The position numbers were made by a program, and so were the translations under genes. DNA of 5,565 bases from an uncultured Christensenellaceae bacterium (lineage in GTDB: Bacteria; Bacillota; Clostridia; Christensenellales; Christensenellaceae): contig CAKSBK010000078.1 of the NCBI GenBank assembly GCA_934438035.1, positions 1 through 5,565 on the forward strand. The letters are read 5' to 3'. This document shows, piece by piece, positions 1 through 5,565 of the stretch (its first letter is position 1; the number at the start of each line of letters is the position of its first letter). Under the pieces are notes generated by a model that saw nothing but the letters and a program-made list of their open reading frames with translations, made no database searches and was not told the origin of the DNA.

Positions 1-329
1 ACTTTGACGCGCAAAGCATAGTTGTTAACCAAACGGTAAGAAACGGAATGCGAATAGAATGCGAGGGCGATGTTGTAATCGTAGGTGACGTCAATGCAGG
101 CGCCGAAATTATTGCCGGCGGCAGCGTAGCTGTATTCGGCAGGTTGAGAGGTCTTGTTCACGCAGGCGCAAAGGGCAGAAAAGACGTGCTTGTGGTCGCT
201 AACTCTCTTCAGGCAAATCAAATAAGAATAGCGGGCAAAATTGCAATTCTTCCTGCAAAAAGGCAGGTCGATTATATTGAAACCGCCAAACTTGAAGATG
301 ACAGAATAGTAATAACAGCGTTAAATTAA
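1..329 (+). CDS. minC: Septum site-determining protein MinC, C-terminal part (5' end outside window)
   Basis: This is the end of MinC, the FtsZ polymerisation inhibitor that MinD recruits to the membrane. The reading frame is open from position 3 to the TAA at 327-329, giving 108 visible residues. An internal ATG at 48 lies inside the conserved domain and is not the real start. The visible part is the C-terminal beta-helix domain, which dimerises and binds MinD. It contains the family signature GDVNAGAEIIAGG (about 87-125), then VFGRLRGLVHAGAKG, then a segment resembling the usual L-P-QIRIA stretch (ANSLQANQIRIAGKIA). The normal RSGQ MinD-contact motif appears here as RNGM (39-50). The N-terminal FtsZ-inhibiting domain lies left of the window. 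minD follows after 15 bases with its own GGAGGA ribosome binding site, so the genes form one operon. Identification is secure from the motif pattern and from the minD and minE neighbours. Confidence 0.95.
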   Translation, partial: FDAQSIVVNQTVRNGMRIECEGDVVIVGDVNAGAEIIAGGSVAVFGRLRGLVHAGAKGRKDVLVVANSLQANQIRIAGKIAILPAKRQVDYIETAKLEDDRIVITALN

Positions 330-344
330 CGGAGGAAAATAATA

Positions 345-1142
345 ATGAATAACGTAATAGTAGTGACTTCCGGAAAGGGCGGCGTAGGAAAAACAACAAC
401 CACCGCCAACATCGGCGCCGGCCTTGCAATAGAGGGAAAAAGCGTAGTACTTGTTGACACTGATATAGGGCTCAGAAATTTAGACGTGGTGTTGGGTCTT
501 GAAAACAGAATAGTTTTTGACCTTGTCGACGTTGCCGAAGGCTCTTGCAGGCTAAAGCAGGCTCTCATTAAAGATAAAAGATACGACGGACTATACCTTC
601 TTCCCGCAGCACAAAGCCGCAACAAAATGGCCGTAACCCCGGAACAGATGAAGAGTATAATCTCTCAGCTTGAAGAGGAGTTTGATTACGTTATAATCGA
701 CTGCCCTGCGGGAATCGAGCAGGGCTTTATGAACGCAGTTGCCGGTGCAAAAAGCGCCGTAGTAGTGGCGATACCCGAAGTCTCTTCCGTAAGAGACGCA
801 GACAGAATAATAGGTCTTTTAGCCGCTAACAACGTTACCGACGTAAAGCTCCTTATAAACAGACTTCGTGCAGATCTTGTCGACAAGGGCGATATGCTGT
901 CTATTGACGACACTATGGACATTCTCGGAATCGACCTTATCGGCGTTGTTCCGGAAGACGAAAGAATACTACGCTCTTCAAACTTAGGAGAACCAGCCGT
1001 AAGCGATCAAACCTCCGACGCCGGAGCGGCATACAGAAGAGTTGTAAAGAGAATTATAGGAGAAGACATTCCTCTTCATGATTTTTCCGTTCACGCCGGT
1101 TTCTTCGGCTCTCTTAAAAATCTCTTTTCCAAAAAGAAGTAA
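345..1142 (+). CDS. minD: Septum site-determining ATPase MinD
   Basis: MinD is a membrane-associated ATPase that dimerises on ATP binding, attaches to the inner face of the membrane, recruits MinC, and is released when MinE stimulates hydrolysis. The 265-residue protein has the usual family length. Visible motifs are the deviant Walker A GKGGVGKTT (residues 10-18, with signature lysine 11), the switch I region DTDIGLRNLD (38-47), the Walker B region VIIDCPAG (116-123), and the highly conserved PEVSSVRDADRI (144-155). The C-terminal tail FFGSLKNLFSKKK is a typical amphipathic membrane-targeting helix. The ATG at 345 is preceded by GGAGGA at 331-336 with 8-base spacing, which fixes the start. 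It sits 15 bases after minC and 12 bases before minE. All key residues are present and nothing is unusual. Confidence 0.98.
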   Translation: MNNVIVVTSGKGGVGKTTTTANIGAGLAIEGKSVVLVDTDIGLRNLDVVLGLENRIVFDLVDVAEGSCRLKQALIKDKRYDGLYLLPAAQSRNKMAVTPEQMKSIISQLEEEFDYVIIDCPAGIEQGFMNAVAGAKSAVVVAIPEVSSVRDADRIIGLLAANNVTDVKLLINRLRADLVDKGDMLSIDDTMDILGIDLIGVVPEDERILRSSNLGEPAVSDQTSDAGAAYRRVVKRIIGEDIPLHDFSVHAGFFGSLKNLFSKKK

Positions 1143-1154
1143 GCGGGGAATAAA

Positions 1155-1436
1155 ATGAGTATTTTTGCCTCAAGAAAGAAAAGAACGAGCAAAGACGCCG
1201 CTAAAGATAGGCTTCAGGTGCTTTTGGCTATAGACAGAGGCGCCAACAACGATAAGCGCATTTCCGACGTTATTGAAAAAATGCAAAAAGAGATATTGCA
1301 GGTAATTTCAAAATACGTAAACATAGACGAAAACGTAAACATCTCTTTTCAGAATGTTTCTAATTCCGACGAGCAATCTCAAACGGAGCTTATCGCCAAC
1401 ATTCCCATAAAGGGCTTTAAACGCTTAAACAAATAA
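1155..1436 (+). CDS. minE: Cell division topological specificity factor MinE
   Basis: MinE binds MinD on the membrane, displaces MinC and triggers ATP hydrolysis, which drives pole-to-pole or ring-like patterning and leaves midcell free for FtsZ. The 93-residue product is close to the usual size of about 85-95. The short N-terminal stretch MSIFASRKKR resembles the amphipathic membrane-binding helix plus basic residues. AAKDRLQVLLAIDRG (about residues 15-29) matches the conserved anti-MinCD segment that contacts MinD. The central part, MQKEILQVISKYVNIDENVNISFQN, matches the topological specificity and dimerisation domain, including the conserved I-KYV-ID core. The ATG is preceded by a GGGGAA ribosome binding site at 1145-1150. 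It is the last gene of the min operon and is followed within a few bases by a hairpin terminator. Confidence 0.96.
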   Translation: MSIFASRKKRTSKDAAKDRLQVLLAIDRGANNDKRISDVIEKMQKEILQVISKYVNIDENVNISFQNVSNSDEQSQTELIANIPIKGFKRLNK

Positions 1437-1440
1437 TTAA

Positions 1441-1467
1441 AAACGCTTCTTTCGAAGCGTTTTTTTA
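1441..1467. terminator. Rho-independent terminator between convergent minE and proB
   Basis: A perfect 9-bp inverted repeat (AAACGCTTC at 1441-1449 and GAAGCGTTT at 1454-1462) encloses a 4-base loop and runs into a T tract on the + strand (1460-1466). It begins 5 bases after the minE stop and ends about 11 bases before the proB stop. Read on the minus strand, the same hairpin is followed by TTTTTAATTATTT, a weaker T tract, so it probably terminates both convergent transcripts, with the minE direction favoured. Confidence 0.9.
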
Positions 1468-1477
1468 TTTCTCATTA

Positions 1478-2266
1478 TTACTTGCCCACAAACATAGTCC
1501 CCGCTTCTTTTCCGTCTAAAATATCGTATATTTTTTCCGGACTTCTGCCGTAAGTTATATGCATGTCTATTCCCTTTGAAGTCGTTATCTGCGCCGCCAT
1601 AAGCTTTGTAATCATGCCTCCGGTGCCTCGTTTTGAGCCTGCGCCGCTCGCTGCCGCCAATATGTCGTCGTCTATAATTTCAACCTTGTGAATGAGCTTT
1701 GCATTCTTATTTTTTCTCGGGTCTCCGTCGTAAAGCCCCTCTATATCCGAAAGAAGTATAAGCCTCTCTGCGTCGCAAAAGACCGTAACAACCGCGGAAA
1801 GCGTATCGTTATCGCCGAATATTTTTTTATCCGACTCTATTTCCGTATAGCTCACGGAGTCATTTTCATTTATAATAGGAATAATTCCGTTTTCCAAAAG
1901 CGCACCTAATGTATTAGCAAGGTTATCTCTCTTTTCGTTATATTCTATATCCTCTGCGTTAAATAGTATTTGCGCCACTACTTTGTTATATTCCGAGAAA
2001 AACTTATCGTAAATATGCATAAGCTCGCATTGCCCCACCGCCGCGGCAGCCTGCTTCATTCTGAGCTCTTTTGGCTTTTCTTTAAGCCCAATTTTATTTG
2101 CTCCCACCGCTATAGCGCCGGAGGAAACCAACACAACCTCATATCCCTCGTTTTGAACTCCGCTCAACACCTTACAAAGAGCGTCTATAGCGCGAAAGTC
2201 AATCGCACCCTGCTCATTAGTTATCGTCGAGGTTCCGACTTTTACTACAATTCTCTTTTCTACCAT
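1478..2266 (-). CDS. proB: Glutamate 5-kinase, short form without PUA domain
   Basis: ProB phosphorylates the side-chain carboxyl of glutamate with ATP, the first step of proline synthesis in the cytoplasm; ProA (gamma-glutamyl phosphate reductase) normally uses the product. The 262-residue protein is one amino acid kinase domain. Visible motifs are KVGTST (9-14, nucleotide-binding loop), VSSGAIAVG (47-55), INENDSVS (132-139), FGDND (150-154, substrate and metal region), LLSDIEGLYDGDPR (171-184) and GTGGMITKL (214-222). The enterobacterial and Bacillus enzymes are about 365 residues because of a C-terminal PUA domain. That domain is absent here: the frame stops cleanly after the kinase domain, beside a terminator. 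The ATG at 2266 has a GGGAG ribosome binding site (2273-2277) at 6-base spacing. No proA is adjacent. A T-box leader lies directly upstream, so expression should respond to proline tRNA charging. Confidence 0.96.
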   Translation of the reverse strand: MVEKRIVVKVGTSTITNEQGAIDFRAIDALCKVLSGVQNEGYEVVLVSSGAIAVGANKIGLKEKPKELRMKQAAAAVGQCELMHIYDKFFSEYNKVVAQILFNAEDIEYNEKRDNLANTLGALLENGIIPIINENDSVSYTEIESDKKIFGDNDTLSAVVTVFCDAERLILLSDIEGLYDGDPRKNKNAKLIHKVEIIDDDILAAASGAGSKRGTGGMITKLMAAQITTSKGIDMHITYGRSPEKIYDILDGKEAGTMFVGK

Positions 2267-2277
2267 ACTATTCTCCC

Positions 2278-2311
2278 AAAAAAATAAGTCCCAAGCAAAA
2301 CTGCTTGGGAC
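2278..2311 (-). terminator. Terminator of the proB T-box leader
   Basis: On the minus strand GTCCCAAGCA (2311-2302) pairs perfectly with TGCTTGGGAC (2297-2288) around a GTTT loop, giving a 10-bp hairpin. It is followed by TTATTTTTTT (2287-2278), so it is a strong intrinsic terminator. Its 5' arm includes the CCCA at 2306-2309 that can pair with TGGG of the T-box motif (2336-2339), so it is mutually exclusive with the antiterminator. It ends 11 bases before the proB start codon. Confidence 0.93.
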
Positions 2312-2520
2312 GAAAAATCACTTTCCGCGGTACCACCCATATTCGGCATAAACCACACTTTATAAGCTCTAACAAGCTTTTTCCCTTTAACGGAGGAAAA
2401 CCGGCAAGGCTTTAAACCTGCGGCTCAAAGACGGGTTCATAAACTGTCTGCGCAGAGCCTCTCAGCAAACGGCTCCTCTCTTAGGCGCATATTTTCATTA
2501 CTGTTTCTTCTCACTGCCTT
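2278..2520 (-). promoter_or_regulatory. T-box riboswitch leader, proline-specific (specifier CCC)
   Basis: This untranslated leader senses uncharged tRNA and controls read-through into proB. The hallmark T-box sequence GGGTGGTACCGCG lies on the minus strand at about 2326-2338; its TGGT (2332-2335) would pair with an ACCA tRNA end, as expected for a tRNA with discriminator A. Stem I can be drawn from AAGGC (2516-2520) pairing with GCCTT (2406-2410), TGCGC (2485-2489) with GCGCA (2449-2453), and a distal hairpin GAGCC (2471-2475) with GGCTC (2455-2459). The specifier loop has AGTA on its 5' side (2499-2502) and GAA-CCC-GTCTTTGAG on its 3' side. This places the specifier CCC at 2433-2435, a proline codon, opposite the expected loop elements. 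Smaller hairpins, such as AAGCT/AGCTT near 2362-2378, fall between stem I and the antiterminator. Proline T-boxes upstream of proB genes are known in Bacillus. Pairings were drawn by eye. Confidence 0.95.
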
Positions 2521-2526
2521 TTTTAC

Positions 2527-2555
2527 ATTATAACATTCTTAACAATCGCCGTCAA
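2527..2555 (-). promoter_or_regulatory. Housekeeping (sigma-A type) promoter for the T-box/proB transcript
   Basis: On the minus strand TTGACG (2550-2555) and a perfect TATAAT (2527-2532) are separated by 17 bases, near-ideal for the vegetative sigma factor. The expected transcription start is around 2519-2521, exactly at the 5' foot of stem I of the T-box leader, which supports both calls. The -35 box contains the TGA stop codon of the upstream Na/phosphate transporter gene. Confidence 0.9.
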
Positions 2556-4309
2556 TCATATTTCGGCGTAAATTTTTCAAGATACTCATTATACTCGCTC
2601 GTAAATTCGGTATCTGAACCGCTCTTAAGCTTAGTTAAATACGTATGCGTATCAAAGCTGTTGTTCTCCGTTTCAATAAGGCAAACCGCAATATTGGAGC
2701 AATGGTCGCTTATTCTTTCGTAGTTCGTTAAAAGATCCGCAAAAACAAAGCCCGTGTTTATTGTGCATATGCCGTCCTGAAGTCTTTCTATATGGTGCAT
2801 TCTTGCCTCCGTTATAAGCGTATCTATAACCTGCTCTAAAGGCTCAACCTTCTTCGCCAAATCCGTATCGTTATAAACAAATGCATGTATCGTCATTTCT
2901 ATTATATGCGTGAGCGCTTCCTGTAAATTATTAATTTCACTCACCGCCGCAGGAGAAAACACCATTTCTTTGTCCTTGACCTCCTGAGCAACCTCCAAGA
3001 GGTTCTTCGCATGATCTCCCAATCTTTCAAAATCGCCGATGCTGTGAAGAATTCTTGAAGTCTGCTGGCTGTTAGTTTTTGAAAGACTGCTTTTTGTTAT
3101 TTTAACTAAAAATGTGCCGATTTTATCCTCGTATTCATCCAGCAGCTCTTCGTTTTGCAAAATAGACTTTGCTCCGTCTTTGTCATATTTAAACAGCATG
3201 TCCATAGCGCAAAGCACCGTAGTTTTCGCTTTTTCCGCCATCTTTACCGTTACGTTTGCACATTCCGCAACCGCAACGGAAGGAGAAAGCAAAAGTCTTT
3301 CGTCAAGAAGAGGCTTTTCTTTATGCTCCGTCTTTTTATCCTTAACAAGAAAATATCCGAGCTTAACGAGCTGATTTTTAAACGGAAGAAGGATTATCGT
3401 GCTTACTATATTAAACACTGTATGTACGAGCGCTATGGTAAACGCATTTACATTCATATCGTTTAGCGGGAAATCAAATATTGCGTCAAGTATACAATAT
3501 ACCGAAAGACATACTATAGTAGCTATTACCTTTATTGAAGTATGCACCACCGCAACTCTTTTTGCGTTTCTGTTTGTTCCCAAGCTCGATATAAGAGAAG
3601 TTGCACATGTACCGATATTAAGACCCATTATTATCGGAATGGCAACACCGTAGCTTATATTTCCCGTAAGCGCAAGCGCCTGTAAAATACCTATAGACGC
3701 CGCTGAGCTCTGAATTATGGCCGTAAATACAAGACCCACCAAGACGCCTAAAATCGGGTTTGAGAACATCGTTAAAACCGAAGAAAATTCCGGCGACTGA
3801 CTGAGAGGAGAAACCGCCTGCTTCATAAATTCCATGCCATACATCAAAACGGCAAAACCTATAAGCGAATTCGCTATATTTTTATGAGAATCCTTTTTAG
3901 AGAACATATTTACAAGCGTTCCTATAAAGGCAAAAACAAGCGAGAAATATTCCGGCTTTAAAAGCTTTATTATATTGTTTGAAGATTCTATTCCCGACAG
4001 AGAGAGCAGCCACGAAGTAAAAGTCGTTCCTATATTGGCGCCGAAAATTACATATATGGTTTCCGAAAAATGCATTATACCGGAGTTTACAAGTCCCACA
4101 AGCATTACCGTCGTCGCGGAAGAAGACTGCACCGCAATAGTAATTATCGCTCCCAATGTAATGCTGGAAATCGGGTTTGAAGTAACTTTCCTGAGCATTT
4201 GCTCGAGCTTGCTTCCGCTCATTTTTTCCAAGCTTGACGACATTGTCTGCATTCCGAACATGAAGAACGTAAGACCGCCCATCAACATTATAACCGAAAA
4301 TATATCCAT
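2552..4309 (-). CDS. Na/Pi cotransporter family protein with C-terminal PhoU-like domain
   Basis: This is a membrane protein of the sodium/phosphate cotransporter II-related family (relatives include YjbB and NptA), predicted to move phosphate across the cytoplasmic membrane. The 585 residues divide into a hydrophobic N-terminal part (about 1-320, roughly eight or nine membrane segments) and a soluble helical part (about 340-560). The membrane part carries the family's two inverted repeats: QSSSATT (61-67) with GANIGTT (90-96), and QSSAAS (200-205) with GLNIGTC (229-235). The soluble part resembles PhoU, with two copies of the metal-binding helix signature, DFERLGDH (426-433) and NYERISDH (529-536). 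The ATG at 4309 is the only good start, with a purine-rich AGAGGA about 12 bases upstream, slightly far. It lies 110 bases downstream of a sensor kinase on the same strand. Direction of transport (uptake or efflux) cannot be told from sequence; some family members export phosphate. Confidence 0.93.
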   Translation of the reverse strand: MDIFSVIMLMGGLTFFMFGMQTMSSSLEKMSGSKLEQMLRKVTSNPISSITLGAIITIAVQSSSATTVMLVGLVNSGIMHFSETIYVIFGANIGTTFTSWLLSLSGIESSNNIIKLLKPEYFSLVFAFIGTLVNMFSKKDSHKNIANSLIGFAVLMYGMEFMKQAVSPLSQSPEFSSVLTMFSNPILGVLVGLVFTAIIQSSAASIGILQALALTGNISYGVAIPIIMGLNIGTCATSLISSLGTNRNAKRVAVVHTSIKVIATIVCLSVYCILDAIFDFPLNDMNVNAFTIALVHTVFNIVSTIILLPFKNQLVKLGYFLVKDKKTEHKEKPLLDERLLLSPSVAVAECANVTVKMAEKAKTTVLCAMDMLFKYDKDGAKSILQNEELLDEYEDKIGTFLVKITKSSLSKTNSQQTSRILHSIGDFERLGDHAKNLLEVAQEVKDKEMVFSPAAVSEINNLQEALTHIIEMTIHAFVYNDTDLAKKVEPLEQVIDTLITEARMHHIERLQDGICTINTGFVFADLLTNYERISDHCSNIAVCLIETENNSFDTHTYLTKLKSGSDTEFTSEYNEYLEKFTPKYD

Positions 4310-4419
4310 ATTATAATTCTTTCCTCTTTATACTCATATAATAACGATTTTAACTTTATTAAAGTAATGTAAAATCTAAAATCCCGTTTATGTTAAATAT
4401 AAGTAAAGTAAGAAAGTAT
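4310..4419 (-). promoter_or_regulatory. AT-rich intergenic region, possible promoter/operator of the Na/Pi gene
   Basis: This 110-base gap between the kinase stop and the transporter start is very AT-rich. On the minus strand a possible -10 lies at 4338-4343 (TATTAT) or 4336-4341 (TTATAT), without a convincing -35 at the right distance. A short palindrome, ACTTTATTAAAGT (4353-4365), and a TTTACA (4368-4373) with a further TTAACA-like element upstream could be part of a regulator site. Poor -35 elements are typical of activator-dependent promoters, including Pho-box promoters, but the match here is too loose to assign. No intrinsic terminator was seen after the kinase gene, so co-transcription with it is possible. 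Confidence 0.3.
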
Positions 4420-5565
4420 TTATTGTACTGCGTCAAAACAAAGTATTATTTCGGTTCCCTTTTCCGGCTCGCTTTTAATTTTAACCGTCGCATTGTGATA
4501 AAGCGCTCCGTGCTTAACTATCGAAAGGCCGAGACCCGTTCCTCCTATTTCCCTCGAATGGCTTTTATCCACTCTGTAAAACCTCTCAAAAACATGATCT
4601 ATATGCTTTTTGTCTATTCCTATTCCCGTGTCTCGTATAGAAATACACGCCTTATCTTTTTCAAGATATGTTCTTGCAAAAACGCGCCCGCCGTCAACGT
4701 TATATTTAATTGCATTGTCGCACAAATTATGAAGCATTTCGTCAAGTATCTGCCGCACTCCTATTATTTTAACATGCTGCCCATCAAGCTTAAAAGTAAT
4801 ACCCTTTTTTTGAGCTTCGTCTGCAAGCCAGGAAATATTGTCCGCCGCAAGCTCGTAAAGATCAATTTTCTCCCTTTCCAAAGGAATTTCGTTTTCATCA
4901 AGCTGAGAGAGCTTTATTATGTCGTTAACAAGAGTTATCATTCTTTGCGTTTCATTGTATATATTCTCCGCAAAATGCGGTATATCCTCGCTCTTTACAA
5001 GCCCGCTTTTAAGTATTTCCGCCGTTCCCGATATGGTTGTTAAGGGCGTCTTTAATTCATGAGAAACGTTCGCGGTAAATTCTCTTCTGTGCTTTTCGCT
5101 GTTATCGCTGTTTTCTATTCTCTCCTGCTCTTTTTTTATTTTAATAAGCTCAAAAAAAGGCTTAAGCTCTTCATAAGGCGCTCCGTCGTGCGGCATATCT
5201 TCCGCAATCGACGAAAGCCTGTCTGCAATGCGCTTTGAAGTCTTTTTCGCCTCAATTTCCGAATACACCGAGGCAAACAAAACGCAAAGAGCAATTTCAG
5301 CAAGCATAGCCCCCGCAGCGTACCCTCTTAAAGGAAACTCACTGTATATTATAAGAGTGCAGTCGTTTTCGGCTTCTTTTTTAACGCTAATATAAAATGC
5401 GTTTTTAAGCTGCCCTTTTATAAGCTCTCCCTTTTCGTTTAAAAGCGCCGCGTTTTCATAATTTCCCGGCGCCGGCTCCGTTTTATAAAGCTCGGCGGTT
5501 ACTTCTTTTTCCGCCGCAAAATAAAAGCCCGCCGTCAAAAATAAAGATATCAAAATATTGGATAA
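4420..5565 (-). CDS. PhoR-like sensor histidine kinase (5' end beyond right edge)
   Basis: This is a membrane-bound two-component sensor kinase that would autophosphorylate on a histidine and pass the phosphate to a response regulator. The frame has no stop up to the right edge. The first candidate start inside, TTG at 5551-5553, falls within the first membrane segment, so the true start is probably outside; numbering below counts from that TTG. A hydrophobic segment at the edge (about 1-14) and a second (about 76-97) flank a short outside domain of roughly 60 residues. A linker of about 60 residues leads to the dimerisation/phosphorylation helix, with H box ANVSHELKTPLT (161-172, phosphorylated His165). 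The ATP-binding domain has the N box LCDNAIKYN (277-285), G1 DTGIGI (308-313), F box FERFYRVD (322-329) and G2 GGTGLGLSIVKH (337-348). All catalytic boxes are intact. I see no PAS domain. The H-box sequence is of PhoR type and the next gene is a phosphate transporter, but the stimulus is inferred. The partner regulator is probably just right of the window. Confidence 0.92.
   Translation of the reverse strand, partial: LSNILISLFLTAGFYFAAEKEVTAELYKTEPAPGNYENAALLNEKGELIKGQLKNAFYISVKKEAENDCTLIIYSEFPLRGYAAGAMLAEIALCVLFASVYSEIEAKKTSKRIADRLSSIAEDMPHDGAPYEELKPFFELIKIKKEQERIENSDNSEKHRREFTANVSHELKTPLTTISGTAEILKSGLVKSEDIPHFAENIYNETQRMITLVNDIIKLSQLDENEIPLEREKIDLYELAADNISWLADEAQKKGITFKLDGQHVKIIGVRQILDEMLHNLCDNAIKYNVDGGRVFARTYLEKDKACISIRDTGIGIDKKHIDHVFERFYRVDKSHSREIGGTGLGLSIVKHGALYHNATVKIKSEPEKGTEIILCFDAVQ

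Noticed and set aside
199..922. Minus-strand frames across minC and minD
   Set aside because: They are antisense to well-conserved min genes and show no motifs or translation signals.
1688..2287. + strand frames opposite proB
   Set aside because: They are shadows of a clear glutamate kinase frame; one also runs into the T-box terminator region.
2288..2311. The inverted repeat GTCCCAAGCA/TGCTTGGGAC as a mobile-element end or attachment site
   Set aside because: It is followed by a T tract, overlaps the antiterminator pairing of the T-box and sits just before proB, so it is fully explained as the leader terminator.
3114..3653. Several + strand frames opposite the Na/Pi gene
   Set aside because: They lie antisense to a conserved transporter-PhoU coding region, overlap each other in different frames and show no recognisable domains.
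4390..5043. Long + strand open frame (217 codons) opposite the histidine kinase
   Set aside because: It overlaps an intact kinase frame with all catalytic motifs, its translation is a low-complexity mix rich in Y, R, F and K without family motifs, and no good ribosome binding site precedes it.
5551..5553. TTG as the true start of the histidine kinase
   Set aside because: The frame stays open to the window edge, the TTG falls inside a hydrophobic segment, and no ribosome binding site can be seen in the 12 bases before it; the gene most likely starts outside.

Overview
The window looks like ordinary chromosome from a low- to moderate-GC Bacillota, most likely an uncultured or gut-type member of the Clostridia. 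The reasons are a complete minC-minD-minE cluster of the kind common in clostridia, a canonical T-box tRNA-sensing leader, strong GGAGG-type ribosome binding sites, a near-consensus housekeeping promoter and AT-rich intergenic DNA. I see no mobile elements, rRNA, tRNA, CRISPR array or phage genes.

Layout. Positions 1-1436 on the + strand hold the division-site selection operon: the 3' end of minC (cut by the left edge), then complete minD and minE, closely spaced with a ribosome binding site before each. A short hairpin terminator at 1441-1467 separates minE from the convergent minus-strand genes. Reading leftward on the minus strand from the right edge come a PhoR-like sensor histidine kinase (4420 to the right edge, its 5' end missing), a Na/phosphate cotransporter with a C-terminal PhoU-like domain (2552-4309), and a short glutamate 5-kinase, proB (1478-2266). 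proB has its own promoter (2527-2555) and a complete T-box riboswitch leader (2278-2520).

How the genes work together. MinC, MinD and MinE form the oscillating inhibitor that keeps the FtsZ ring at midcell. The kinase and the transporter are plausibly a phosphate-sensing and uptake pair, but that link rests on gene order and family resemblance. proB starts proline synthesis, and its T-box carries a specifier triplet (CCC) that reads as a proline codon, so expression should rise when uncharged tRNA-Pro builds up. The proB -35 box overlaps the stop codon of the transporter gene and I see no terminator between them, so the T-box terminator may also end transporter transcripts.

I found no previously undescribed system. 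The parts most worth reading are the proline T-box, the PUA-less stand-alone proB, and the compact junction between the transporter gene and the proB promoter.
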